Below, piece after piece: positions 44,540 through 52,959 of a stretch of 64,000 bases of DNA; the first letter of the stretch is position 1, and each line of letters starts with the position of its first letter. Source of the stretch: an uncultured Maricaulis sp. (GTDB taxonomy: Bacteria; Pseudomonadota; Alphaproteobacteria; Caulobacterales; Maricaulaceae); the NCBI RefSeq assembly GCF_947259345.1, contig NZ_CAMYLS010000013.1, positions 97,042 to 161,041 on the forward strand. The letters are read 5' to 3'. The translations under genes and the position numbers were made by a program. Below the pieces are notes generated by a model. That model ran no database searches, was not told the DNA's origin, and saw only the letters and a program-made list of their open reading frames with translations.

Positions 44540-44551
44540 TGCATTTATGCA
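44540..44551. promoter_or_regulatory. Short palindrome, operator-like
   Basis: TGCAT-TT-ATGCA, a 12-base palindrome 103 bases before the small peptide gene in an AT-rich stretch. It could be a regulator site, but no partner protein is evident. Confidence 0.3.
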
Positions 44552-44654
44552 AGGGTGGTTTGGTGTAATGTCAATTGTGTGACGGCGCTAAGTCCTTATT
44601 TACCAACGTGCGAACCGGGAAGGCCCGGCCGCCAAGAAGATAAGGATCTCCCCC

Positions 44655-44759
44655 ATGATGAACCGCGTTTCGAACTCCCTCTCGACCGTGATCAACGTAC
44701 TTTTCGTGGCCGGTGTGTTTGGTGCCATGACGATTGCCCTGACCGGCACTCTTGCTTAG
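44655..44759 (+). CDS. 34-residue single-helix membrane peptide
   Basis: A small gene read directly from the sequence. It starts ATG ATG at 44655/44658 with AAGGA 8 bases upstream and ends TAG at 44757-44759. Product: hydrophilic start (MMNRVSNSLSTV), one 20-residue hydrophobic helix (INVLFVAGVFGAMTIAL) and a short TGTLA end. Its own intrinsic terminator follows 100 bases later, and CtrA-like boxes lie upstream. I do not recognise it. A ribosome binding site, a membrane helix and transcript signals together support a real gene; it has no homologue I can name. Confidence 0.65.
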   Translation: MMNRVSNSLSTVINVLFVAGVFGAMTIALTGTLA

Positions 44760-44858
44760 GTCGAACCTGTCCCAAAAGGGTTCAACCAGAGCGGCATCCG
44801 ATCGGCACCGGCGACACGCCCCACAGTCCCCCGTCCCGATCGCACCCGTCCCCAAATG

Positions 44859-44890
44859 AAAGCGGCAGTCTTCCCCAGGACTGCCGCTTT
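44859..44890 (+). terminator. Intrinsic terminator downstream of the small peptide gene
   Basis: A perfect 12-bp stem (AAAGCGGCAGTC / GACTGCCGCTTT) with an 8-base loop, then TGTTTTG on the plus strand. Nothing else on the plus strand lies between it and the peptide gene at 44655-44759. Confidence 0.9.
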
Positions 44891-44979
44891 TGTTTTGCCT
44901 GACCGTCTTCTTGCCACCGAGCGCCTTGGATACGCCACACGCCACGCTAGACTGCCTGACAGCTTCAGGGAGTCGCCTC

Positions 44980-45699
44980 ATGTCTGTATTCATTCTGGCC
45001 GCCATGCTTGTCCTGCAGGACGCCGGGGCCCAGCCGCCGGTTGAGGATGCGACACCGACGTCAGACCCCGGAGTTATCGCTGAAGCCCAACCCGCCCTTC
45101 CCACTGACGCGCCGACACTGATCGCAGAGTTTGATAGCGCCTATGAGCAATGGGGCGACCTCGTCGCGGAGATGGCGGCGCGCAAGGCACGCGACCGATA
45201 TATCCGGCAATTGCTCCTGTCGCGGATTTCCCGCACCGATCTCGACGCCGGCGCGCGCCCGGAAATAATCGCAGAAACATCGGATACCTTCGCCGCGGTC
45301 GATGGCGACAATACGGAATGGGCAATCGGCCTGCTAGATGCGTATGACTTTGCCGCGCTCAATGCCGCCATGCCATCGCTGGCAAGTGACATCGCGGCGT
45401 TGGTCCAGCACGGCGACCTCGCCGCCCAACAACGATTGCTGACTCTCGTGGAACCACTCGCACTGGCGGGTGAGTTCAACGGGCAGCGCTATGCCCTGCT
45501 CTATGACCGGGTGGCCTTGGCAGAGGGTCGACCACAGCGCTACGGGTCTCAGTTTCGCTGCGAAGACGGCGAACAGGTCTATCCGCCGCTGGAGGATCCA
45601 GAAACGGTTGACGCAATGAGAGCCGAGCTCGGTATGGAGCCACTCGCCACGTATCGCGAAACCAGTACGGCGTTTTACGGGTCGAGCTGCTCAAACTAG
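44980..45699 (+). CDS. DUF6624-type protein
   Basis: 239 residues from ATG 44980 (AGGGAG upstream); longer frames are not supported. The N-terminus (VFILAAMLVLQDAGAQ) resembles a signal peptide, suggesting export. The C-terminal core matches DUF6624: AALVQHGDLAAQQRLL near residue 135, YALLYDRVALAEGRPQRYGSQF near 175. Two cysteines, one near the end (SSCSN). Function unknown. It ends 3 bases from the opposing membrane gene. Confidence 0.8.
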   Translation: MSVFILAAMLVLQDAGAQPPVEDATPTSDPGVIAEAQPALPTDAPTLIAEFDSAYEQWGDLVAEMAARKARDRYIRQLLLSRISRTDLDAGARPEIIAETSDTFAAVDGDNTEWAIGLLDAYDFAALNAAMPSLASDIAALVQHGDLAAQQRLLTLVEPLALAGEFNGQRYALLYDRVALAEGRPQRYGSQFRCEDGEQVYPPLEDPETVDAMRAELGMEPLATYRETSTAFYGSSCSN

Positions 45700-45702
45700 C
45701 CC

Positions 45703-46077
45703 TCAGCCCTTCGCGCGCAGGCTCAGCACCAGCATCAACGCCGCGGACACGATCGCCAATACGGCGCCTATCCCCAACAATGGTCCCACAGTCGCTCTCT
45801 CGGCCAGCTGCCCATACATCAGATAGAGTGACGGGATCATCACCAGCACGGCGACATGGTGCAGTGCGACCTGGGCCCAGGCCAGCAATCCGCTGCCCAG
45901 CCGGAACACCCGATAGAGAATGGCCCACAGGATGGGCAGGACACCGCCTAGCAGCATCATGTGGGCATGGGTCGGCATTTGGGTGTGATCGCCCGAGCGT
46001 CCCATGTGCTCACCCAGCAGCATGCCGATGATGAGCCAGATGAGGCCAAGCGTCAGGTGAATGCGTTCCGGTTTCAT
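45703..46077 (-). CDS. Four-helix membrane protein with HAH motif (heme-copper oxidase I-like fragment)
   Basis: 124 residues, four membrane helices. After helix 1 (LTLGLIWLIIGMLLGEHMG) comes MPTHAHMMLLGGVLPILWAILYRVF, a H-x-H...LLG pattern like that of heme-binding helices of cbb3/NorB-type oxidase subunit I. A lone further His (VALHHVAVLV) lies in helix 3. Such small proteins are often annotated as cytochrome oxidase-like; catalysis cannot be expected from one fragment. Heme binding is inference. Confidence 0.72.
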   Translation of the reverse strand: MKPERIHLTLGLIWLIIGMLLGEHMGRSGDHTQMPTHAHMMLLGGVLPILWAILYRVFRLGSGLLAWAQVALHHVAVLVMIPSLYLMYGQLAERATVGPLLGIGAVLAIVSAALMLVLSLRAKG

Positions 46078-46145
46078 GTGAACTCCCCCCAGAGTTGGTC
46101 AGGCCGGGAGAATTCTGCGTTCTGCGTCGCTTGGCAAGGTTCGCA

Positions 46146-47453
46146 TTATGAGCGCCGGCGATCTCGAACCTGCCGCCAGCGTGCCAATCGCTCGCCAATC
46201 GCCGCTTCGCGGCCGCTGTCGCGCGGCTCGTAGAAAACCGGGCGGTCGGGCATGTCGTCCGGGAAATAGTCCTGCCCGGAGACGCCGCCTTCCGCGTCAT
46301 GATCATACTCATAGCCCTTGCCATAGCCCTGGTCCTTCATCAGGGCGGTCGGGGCGTTGAGGATGTGCGCCGGGGGCATGAGGGAGCCCGTCGCCTTCGC
46401 GGCCTTCCTGGCCCGTTTGTAGGCGACGTAGACAGCATTCGACTTGGCGGCCGTCGCCAGATGCACGACGGCATGGGCCAGGGCCAGCTCGCCCTCCGGT
46501 GAGCCGAGGCGTTCATAGGTCCGGGCCGCCTCATTGGCGATCATCAAGCCGGTCGGATCGGCCAGGCCGATATCCTCGGACGCCATGCGCACCAGGCGGC
46601 GCGCCAGAAAGAGCGGATCCTCGCCGCCTTCCAGCATGCGGGCAAACCAGTAGAGCGCGGCATCGGGGTCTGAGCCGCGAATGGATTTGTGCAGGGCCGA
46701 GATGAGATTGTAGTGCTCCTCTCGGTCCTTGTCGTAGGCCGTGGCCCGCTTGTTGAGCAGAACAGACAGGTCATCGGCGCTGACCTCGGTCTCCGGGTCG
46801 AAGGTGAAAACCTCCTCGACCAGATTGAGCATGTAGCGGCCATCCCCATCCGCCATCGAACGCAAGGCGGCCCGGGCCTCGCTGTCGAGCGGCAGCTTGC
46901 GATCCATTTCGGCTTCGGCACGCTGCATCAGGAGGTCCAGCCCGTCATCATCGAGCCGTTTGAGGACCAGGACCTGACAGCGCGACAGGAGAGCGGCATT
47001 GAGCTCGAAGGACGGGTTCTCGGTGGTCGCCCCCACCAAAGTCACAGTCCCCTCCTCCACCACCGGCAGAAAGCCATCCTGCTGGGCGCGGTTGAAGCGG
47101 TGGATCTCGTCAACGAAGAGCAGCGTGCCTCGCCCCTGCTGGCGACGGGCGCGCGCACGCTCAAAGGCCTTCTTGAGATCGGCGACACCGGAGAAGACGG
47201 CCGAGAGCGGCTCGAATTCCAGGTCACTGTCCTCGGCGAGCAGGCGGGCAATCGTTGTCTTACCGACACCGGGCGGTCCCCACAGGATCAGGGAGGCCAG
47301 ACGCCCCTGGGCGCGCATGCGGGCAATCGGCCCCTTCCCGGCCAGAAGATGGCCTTGGCCAACAACCTCTTCCAGGGTCTGAGGCCGCAATCGGTCGGCC
47401 AGGGGGCGCGGGGCGTCGGCATCGAGGCCGGCAGCTTCAAACAGGCTTGTCAT
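46146..47453 (-). CDS. rarA: Replication-associated recombination protein RarA (MgsA)
   Basis: 435 residues, clamp-loader-like AAA+ ATPase acting at stalled replication forks. Walker A GPPGVGKTT at 59-67, Walker B with FVDEIHRFNRAQQD, sensor 1 GATTENPSFELN, and the family C-terminal tetramerisation domain with GSDPDAALYWFARMLEGGEDP and IRRLVRMASEDIGLADP-like sequence. Full length. Divergent from the VOC pair, with 79 bases between. Confidence 0.96.
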   Translation of the reverse strand: MTSLFEAAGLDADAPRPLADRLRPQTLEEVVGQGHLLAGKGPIARMRAQGRLASLILWGPPGVGKTTIARLLAEDSDLEFEPLSAVFSGVADLKKAFERARARRQQGRGTLLFVDEIHRFNRAQQDGFLPVVEEGTVTLVGATTENPSFELNAALLSRCQVLVLKRLDDDGLDLLMQRAEAEMDRKLPLDSEARAALRSMADGDGRYMLNLVEEVFTFDPETEVSADDLSVLLNKRATAYDKDREEHYNLISALHKSIRGSDPDAALYWFARMLEGGEDPLFLARRLVRMASEDIGLADPTGLMIANEAARTYERLGSPEGELALAHAVVHLATAAKSNAVYVAYKRARKAAKATGSLMPPAHILNAPTALMKDQGYGKGYEYDHDAEGGVSGQDYFPDDMPDRPVFYEPRDSGREAAIGERLARWRQVRDRRRS

Positions 47454-47532
47454 GGTTGCGGAGCCTAGGCGTGTTCGCGGTTACGCAGAAGAGCGGGCGT
47501 GATAGACTTGCAGCCCAGCGAGGGAGGCTGAG

Positions 47533-47991
47533 ATGAACGATCCAGCAACACTGGGACAGCCCGCCAATGACCACCAGGGTCCGCCCATGGCCAGCGGAGT
47601 CACACCGCACCTGACGACGAAGGACGCCCAGGCGGCCATCCGCTTCTACGAAGCGGCCTTCGGCGCCGAGCTCGCCTTCTGCCAGATGGCCGAGGACAAT
47701 AAGCGCATCATGCACGCCCATCTTCTCATCAATGGCGGATCAGTCTTTCTGCATGATGATTTCCCGGAATATCGCGGTGGCAGTCCGGCGCCGACGCCCG
47801 CGGGCATGGCGCTCCACATGCAGGTGGCAGATGTTGATGTCTGGTGGGCCCGCGCCGTTGAAGCCGGAGCCGAGATTCTGATGCCGCTCGAGGACATGTT
47901 CTGGGGGGATCGCTATGGCCAACTGAAGGACAAGTGGGGCTATGTCTGGAGCCTCGCTTCGTCTGCCAACACATCCGGAGAGACGGCATGA
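47533..47991 (+). CDS. VOC family protein (PhnB/glyoxalase-like), first of a pair
   Basis: 152 residues, start ATG 47533 with GGGAGG 6 bases upstream. Vicinal-oxygen-chelate fold: VTPHLTTKDAQAAIRFYEAAFGAE, HAHLLINGGSVFLHDDFPEY, MALHMQVADVDVWWARAVEAGAEI, DRYGQLKDKWGYVWSLA. This is the PhnB-like pattern (3-demethylubiquinone methyltransferase-like fold) without catalytic assignment. Its stop overlaps the start of the next gene (ATGA). Confidence 0.88.
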   Translation: MNDPATLGQPANDHQGPPMASGVTPHLTTKDAQAAIRFYEAAFGAELAFCQMAEDNKRIMHAHLLINGGSVFLHDDFPEYRGGSPAPTPAGMALHMQVADVDVWWARAVEAGAEILMPLEDMFWGDRYGQLKDKWGYVWSLASSANTSGETA

Positions 47992-48428
47992 CCGACGACA
48001 CCTACGCCCCGCCAAGCTCGGGTGTGGCGCCCTATCTGAGTGTACGGGACGGTGGCGCCGCCATCGATTTCTACATGCGCGCCTTCGCAGCTCAGCTGCT
48101 CGAACGCTATGATTTCGAGGGCAAGCTCGGCCACGCTACGCTGCAGATCAATGAGGGCATCGTCATGCTGGCGGACGAATTCCCCGAGCATGAGGCGATG
48201 ATCGGCAATGTCGCCCCGGCCAGCCTGGGCAATCGCACGACCTTCACCCTCAATCTCTATGTCACCGATGCCGACAGCTGGTACGACCGGGCCATCGCGG
48301 CCGGTGCAGAGGAAGTCCGCGCCTGCCGCGATGAATTCTTCGGGCGCCACGGCAAGGTGCGCGACCCGTTCGGCCATGTCTGGAGCTTCGTCGCACTGAA
48401 ACCGCACGACGCGCCCGCTGCGGCCTAG
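47988..48428 (+). CDS. VOC family protein (PhnB/glyoxalase-like), second of a pair
   Basis: 146 residues from ATG 47988, inside the stop of the first VOC gene. Same fold: VAPYLSVRDGGAAIDFYMRAFAAQ, GHATLQINEGIVMLADEFPEH, FTLNLYVTDADSWYDRAIAAGA, GRHGKVRDPFGHVWSFV. The two probably arose by tandem duplication and may form a heterodimer. The stop shares CTAG with the degP-like gene on the other strand. Confidence 0.88.
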   Translation: MTDDTYAPPSSGVAPYLSVRDGGAAIDFYMRAFAAQLLERYDFEGKLGHATLQINEGIVMLADEFPEHEAMIGNVAPASLGNRTTFTLNLYVTDADSWYDRAIAAGAEEVRACRDEFFGRHGKVRDPFGHVWSFVALKPHDAPAAA

Positions 48429-49837
48429 TAGAGACGCACCGAGGTCTCGAAGCGCTGCCCGCGCCGCTCCACCACCAGCGGCCAGACCTGTTCGCCGTCA
48501 TACCGGACAAGAATCTCGGAGACATCATCGATCGAGGTGACGGGAAGCCCCATCAATTCGATCAGCCGGTCACCGGGACGGAAGCCGAAACGGCCAGCCA
48601 CTGAGCGTCGCCCGACGCCGCTGACAACGATCCCGCCCTGGAAGGGATCCAGGCCGACGCGCTCATTGAAAGCCGGTGAGAGCGTGACCAGCGCGGCGCC
48701 CGACAACGGATTACGCCCTGCGACCTCAAACGGCGCCGGATCAGAAATGCCCGGTGCCGGCTGGACCGCGACCTCGAGCGTCATTTCCTCACCATCGCGC
48801 AGGATCGTGAAGACGGCATCATCACCCGCGGCCCGCGTCGCCAGGCGAAAGCGCGCACCGGCCTGATTGTTCACAGGCTGCCCATCGATCGCCAGCACGA
48901 TATCACCCTGCATCAGGCCGGCATCATCCGCGGCTGCCAGCGGGTAGATCTCATTGACCAATGCGCCGCGCGGGCGATTGAGGCCAAAGGCATCGGCGAT
49001 GTCACTGTCGACCGGCTGCAGGCGGGCGCCCAGCCAGGGCCGGATCAGCTCGCCCTCGCTCATCGCGGTATCAACAACGCGCGAAACCATCTCCACCGGA
49101 ATGGCGAAGCCGATCCCGTTCGAACCGCCCGAACGCGAGAAGATCATCGTGTTCACGCCGACCAGCTCGCCGTCCATATCAACAAGCGCCCCGCCGGAAT
49201 TGCCCGGATTGATCGCCGCATCGGTCTGGATGAAAGAGGCATAATCGGTCTGGCCGACATCGGTGCGCGCCAGAGCGGACACGATTCCGGATGTGACGGT
49301 CTGGCCAACGCCGAAGGGGTTGCCGATGGCCAGGACGAGATCGCCGACCTCGATATCACCGGTCCGGTCAAACGGCAGGACGGGGAGCGGTTCGTCTGTA
49401 TGGACCCGAAGCACGGCCAGGTCGGTCGCCTCGTCGGTGAGCAGGATTTCGGCCTCGAATTCGCGGCGGTCCGCCAGCACGACGCGCAATTCGGTCGCTC
49501 CGGCGACGACGTGATTATTGGTCACGATGACTCCGGACGCATCCACGATCACACCGGAGCCCAACGAGTTCTGCTCGCGCGGCTGGCTGCGGAACATGCG
49601 CGAGAAAAACGGGTCATTGGCAAAGGGGTGCTGGTTATTGACCACGCGTCGCGAGAAGACATTCACAACGGCCGGGGTGACTTCGCGCACGAGCGGCGCA
49701 AAAGACATCTGCATCTCGGCCCGGCTTTCCGGGATGACCCGATCATCCGCGGCACCGGCAAGGTCGATCTCCTGGGCGGCGGCTGGCGCGGCCGCGAGGA
49801 GGCAGGCAAGGAAGACGTGTCTGATCATGATTCCCAT
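48425..49837 (-). CDS. Deg/HtrA periplasmic serine protease with two PDZ domains
   Basis: 470 residues from ATG 49837 (ATG 49828 also possible). Signal peptide to about 21 (AAAQE). S1C catalytic triad: His 109 in TNNHVV, Asp 139 in TDLAVL, Ser 214 in GNSGGAL. PDZ domains at about 275-360 (LGARLQPV...) and 385-465, with GDIVLAIDGQPV and GDRLIELMGLPV. MucD/DegQ-like quality-control protease. Located opposite the VOC pair, just before the ribosomal terminator region. Confidence 0.95.
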   Translation of the reverse strand: MGIMIRHVFLACLLAAAPAAAQEIDLAGAADDRVIPESRAEMQMSFAPLVREVTPAVVNVFSRRVVNNQHPFANDPFFSRMFRSQPREQNSLGSGVIVDASGVIVTNNHVVAGATELRVVLADRREFEAEILLTDEATDLAVLRVHTDEPLPVLPFDRTGDIEVGDLVLAIGNPFGVGQTVTSGIVSALARTDVGQTDYASFIQTDAAINPGNSGGALVDMDGELVGVNTMIFSRSGGSNGIGFAIPVEMVSRVVDTAMSEGELIRPWLGARLQPVDSDIADAFGLNRPRGALVNEIYPLAAADDAGLMQGDIVLAIDGQPVNNQAGARFRLATRAAGDDAVFTILRDGEEMTLEVAVQPAPGISDPAPFEVAGRNPLSGAALVTLSPAFNERVGLDPFQGGIVVSGVGRRSVAGRFGFRPGDRLIELMGLPVTSIDDVSEILVRYDGEQVWPLVVERRGQRFETSVRLY

Positions 49838-49860
49838 ATAGGCTGGATTACGGGCACGAA

Positions 49861-49892
49861 AAAGGCGGCCCTGCTGAAGCAAAGCCGCCTTT
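49861..49892 (-). terminator. Terminator of the ribosomal protein/rpoA operon
   Basis: Stem AAAGGCGGC / GCCGCCTTT (9 bp, 14-base loop). On the minus strand it is followed by TTTTTCG. It lies 25 bases past the rplQ stop and ends the S10-spc-alpha cluster; it also overlaps the upstream region of the Deg protease gene. Confidence 0.9.
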
Positions 49893-49917
49893 CCCTGAAC
49901 TTTTGCTGACTGGAATC

Positions 49918-50340
49918 TTACTCCTCAGTCATACCCTGTTCCGCTTCGACGCGGGCGCGATCAGCTGCGCCCTTTGCCGACGGGTCGCGGTCAACCAGCT
50001 CGATGACCGCCATCGGGGCGTTGTCACCATGACGGAAACCGGCCTTGAGCACGCGGGTGTAACCACCATCGCGCTCGGAATAGCGGCTGCCGAGCGTGTC
50101 GAACAGCTTCTTGACCTGGCCCTCATCACGGACCTTGGACATCGCCTGGCGGCGGCCATGGACGTCGCCGCGCTTGGCGAGCGTGATGAGCTTGTCCACG
50201 AACGGGGCCAGTTCCTTGGCTTTCGGCAAGGTGGTGACGATCTGTTCGTGCTCGATCAGCGAGGCAGCCATATTGGCCAGCATCGCCTTGCGGTGCGAAT
50301 GGGTGCGGTTAAGCTTGCGGTGTGCGATGCCGTGACGCAT
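49918..50340 (-). CDS. rplQ: 50S ribosomal protein L17
   Basis: 140 residues. [20 protein letters not shown] is the invariant L17 start, and [14 protein letters not shown] and [25 protein letters not shown] follow. It helps organise 23S rRNA near the exit tunnel. The last gene of the alpha operon, followed by an intrinsic terminator. C-terminal acidic tail (EAEQGMTEE) exceeds E. coli L17. Confidence 0.97.
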   Translation of the reverse strand: MRHGIAHRKLNRTHSHRKAMLANMAASLIEHEQIVTTLPKAKELAPFVDKLITLAKRGDVHGRRQAMSKVRDEGQVKKLFDTLGSRYSERDGGYTRVLKAGFRHGDNAPMAVIELVDRDPSAKGAADRARVEAEQGMTEE

Positions 50341-50384
50341 GACTATTTCTCCTCAGTCCGGTTCAGGCGCCTCCCGGCGGCTGC

Positions 50385-51404
50385 CTAGACGTGATCCTCA
50401 AAACGTTTGGCGAGATCTTCGATGTTCTCCGGCGGCCAGTTCGGCGCTTCCATGCCAAGATGGAGACCCATCTGGGCGAGAACTTCCTTGATCTCATTAA
50501 GCGACTTGCGTCCGAAATTCGGGGTACGGAGCATCTCCGCCTCGGACTTCTGGATCAGGTCGCCGATGTAGACGATATTGTCGTTCTTCAGGCAGTTCGC
50601 CGAACGCACGGACAGCTCCAGCTCGTCGACCTTGCGCAGCAGCGCCGGGTTGAAGTCGAGCTCGGGCTTGTCGTCCTCGGCCGGACGCGCCTCGACGGCT
50701 TCCTCGAAATTGATGAAGATCTGGAACTGGTCCTGGAGGATGCGCGCGGCGAAGGCCACCGAATCTTCCGGGGTGACGGTTCCGTCCGTCTCAACTTCAA
50801 GCGTCAGCTTGTCATAATCGAGAACCTGGCCCTCACGGGTGTTCTCGACCTTGTAGGACACGCGCTTGACCGGGCTGTAGAGCGCATCAACGCCGATCAG
50901 ACCGATCGGGGCATCTTCCGGGCGATTACGCTCGGACGGGACATAGCCCTTGCCGGTATTGATGGTGAACTCCATGCGGATTTCCGCACCCTCGTCCAGC
51001 GTGCACAGGGCAAGATCCTTGTTGATGATCTCGACATCCGCACTTTCCTCGATATCGCCAGCGGTGACGATGCCGGGGCCGGACTTCTTGAGCACGACGC
51101 GCTTGGGGCCCTCGCCATGCATGCGCAGGGCGATCTGCTTGATGTTCAGCACGATGTCGGTGACGTCTTCACGCACGCCGTCGATCGACGAAAACTCGTG
51201 GACGACGCCGTCAATGTGAACATTGGTCACCGCCGCGCCCTGAAGCGAGGACAGCAGCACACGACGCAGCGCATTGCCCAGCGTCATGCCGAAGCCACGC
51301 TCCAGCGGCTCGGCGACAATCTTGGCTTGGCGCGCGGGATCGTGTCCCGGTTCGATTTCCGGCTTCATCGGGCGGATGAGTTCTTGCCAGTTCTTCTCGA
51401 TCAC
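50385..51404 (-). CDS. rpoA: RNA polymerase alpha subunit
   Basis: 339 residues, GTG start at 51404. N-terminal dimerisation domain ([32 protein letters not shown]) and C-terminal DNA-binding domain ([47 protein letters not shown]) are both complete. It is the assembly scaffold of RNA polymerase and contacts UP elements and activators. Typical position between rpsK and rplQ. Confidence 0.98.
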   Translation of the reverse strand: MIEKNWQELIRPMKPEIEPGHDPARQAKIVAEPLERGFGMTLGNALRRVLLSSLQGAAVTNVHIDGVVHEFSSIDGVREDVTDIVLNIKQIALRMHGEGPKRVVLKKSGPGIVTAGDIEESADVEIINKDLALCTLDEGAEIRMEFTINTGKGYVPSERNRPEDAPIGLIGVDALYSPVKRVSYKVENTREGQVLDYDKLTLEVETDGTVTPEDSVAFAARILQDQFQIFINFEEAVEARPAEDDKPELDFNPALLRKVDELELSVRSANCLKNDNIVYIGDLIQKSEAEMLRTPNFGRKSLNEIKEVLAQMGLHLGMEAPNWPPENIEDLAKRFEDHV

Positions 51405-51478
51405 GTTCTTACTGCCCCTTCATCAGCCGCACGGTAGACACCGCCGGCGCGTTCAACAGGCGAAATGCGAGCCGCGTA

Positions 51479-51868
51479 CTAGACGCGACGGCGCTTCGGC
51501 GGACGGCAACCGTTGTGCGGGATCGGTGTGACGTCCTGGATGGTGGTGATGGTGAAACCCACCGACTGCAACGCACGCAGCGCGCTTTCGCGCCCCGAAC
51601 CCGGACCGGAGACCTTCACTTCGATGGTCTTCATGCCGTGTTCAATCGCCTTCTTGCCGGCATCTTCAGCAGCCATCTGGGCGGCATAAGGGGTCGACTT
51701 GCGCGAACCCTTGAAGCCCATGTGACCGGCGGAGGACCAGGAAATTGCATTTCCCTGGGCGTCCGTGATGGTCACCATGGTGTTGTTGAAGCTGGCACTC
51801 ACGTGGGCGACACCCGACGTGATGTTCTTGCGTTCACGCCGCTTCACGCGGCCTGTTTCCTTAGCCAT
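51479..51868 (-). CDS. rpsK: 30S ribosomal protein S11
   Basis: 129 residues. [26 protein letters not shown] and [16 protein letters not shown], with the C-terminal [16 protein letters not shown], are diagnostic. Forms part of the platform near the mRNA exit. 11 bases after rpsM. Confidence 0.98.
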   Translation of the reverse strand: MAKETGRVKRRERKNITSGVAHVSASFNNTMVTITDAQGNAISWSSAGHMGFKGSRKSTPYAAQMAAEDAGKKAIEHGMKTIEVKVSGPGSGRESALRALQSVGFTITTIQDVTPIPHNGCRPPKRRRV

Positions 51869-51879
51869 TGGTCAGGGCC

Positions 51880-52248
51880 CTACTTTTTCTTGCCGGCAAT
51901 CGGCTTGGCGGGACCTTTGCGCGTACGCGCATTGGTGTGAGTGCGCTGGCCACGGACAGGCAGGCCACGACGGTGGCGCAGGCCACGGTAGTTGCCCAGG
52001 TCCATGAGGCGCTTGATGTTCACAGCCACGTCACGGCGCAGATCCCCTTCCACCATGTGATCACGATCGATCACTTCGCGGATTTGCAGGACTTCTGCAT
52101 CCGTCAGCTCACTGACACGACGCTCGGGCGTGATGGAAACCTGCTCGCAGATCTCCTTCGCCTTGGCCGGGCCAATGCCGTGGATGTAGCGAAGCGCGAT
52201 CTCTACGCGCTTATTCGTCGGAATATTGACGCCGGCAATACGGGCCAC
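51880..52248 (-). CDS. rpsM: 30S ribosomal protein S13
   Basis: 122 residues, GTG start at 52248. [34 protein letters not shown] is the conserved N-terminus; the C-terminal basic tail [23 protein letters not shown] contacts tRNA in the P site. A 144-base gap separates it from adk upstream and contains a hairpin. Confidence 0.98.
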   Translation of the reverse strand: MARIAGVNIPTNKRVEIALRYIHGIGPAKAKEICEQVSITPERRVSELTDAEVLQIREVIDRDHMVEGDLRRDVAVNIKRLMDLGNYRGLRHRRGLPVRGQRTHTNARTRKGPAKPIAGKKK

Positions 52249-52355
52249 TTTCCATCTCCCAAATTCTGAACGCCATTCACGGACGACCCAACAGGCAACC
52301 TTTCGGTCGCCGCATCAGCTCGCCCGTTTCGCGAAGGGCGCTATCTACAGTCAGC

Positions 52356-52383
52356 GTTGCCACCCCGTCAATGGGGTTGCAAC
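52356..52383. other. Hairpin in the adk-rpsM gap
   Basis: Arms GTTGC-C-ACCCC and GGGGT-T-GCAAC pair over 10 bp with one mismatch and a 6-base loop. No T-tract follows, so a standard terminator is unlikely. It may be a processing site or attenuator between spc- and alpha-type parts of the cluster. Confidence 0.5.
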
Positions 52384-52392
52384 AGGTGCGTA

Positions 52393-52959
52393 TCACTTCT
52401 CTTCGAGCGCTGCAGCAATTCCCGCTGCAACCTCGTCCATGGATCCCATGCCGGGGACTTCCCGCATCTTGCCCGATTGAGCATAGAACGGGATCAGCGG
52501 CGCGGTCTGATCCTGGTAGTTCTTCAGTCGTACTTTGAACGCGTCGATATTGTCATCGGCCCGCCCCTCTTCCGCCGCACGCTTTTCCATACGTGCGACC
52601 AATTCCTTGTCATCCACCAGCAGGCGAACAACCGCATCAACCTTCGAGCCGCGCTTTGCCAGCGCCGCATCAAGGGCTTCAGCCTGGGCAACCGTGCGCG
52701 GGAAACCGTCAAAGATGGCACCGCCGGCCGCCTCGGCCTCCGGCAGTCTTTCCTCAATCAGCTCAATCACGATCTCGTCGGATACCAGATTGCCGGCATC
52801 CATGATCGCGGAGACACGCTGCCCCAATTCTGTTCCGGCAGCCTTGGCTTCACGCAACATGTCTCCGGTGGAGAGCTGCACCCAGCCGCGCTCGCTGACG
52901 AGACGCTTGGATTGGGTGCCCTTGCCGCAGCCTGGCGGTCCGAACAGGATAATGTTCAT
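52393..52959 (-). CDS. adk: Adenylate kinase
   Basis: 188 residues. P-loop MNIILFGPPGCGKGTQSKRL, LSTGDMLREAKAAG for AMP binding, and DGFPRTVAQAEALD (catalytic/AMP). The LID region is short (about 188 residues in all, a short-LID type, no Zn-binding cysteines). ATP + AMP to 2 ADP. The ATG overlaps the secY TGA. Placing adk between secY and rpsM is standard in this class. Confidence 0.97.
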   Translation of the reverse strand: MNIILFGPPGCGKGTQSKRLVSERGWVQLSTGDMLREAKAAGTELGQRVSAIMDAGNLVSDEIVIELIEERLPEAEAAGGAIFDGFPRTVAQAEALDAALAKRGSKVDAVVRLLVDDKELVARMEKRAAEEGRADDNIDAFKVRLKNYQDQTAPLIPFYAQSGKMREVPGMGSMDEVAAGIAAALEEK

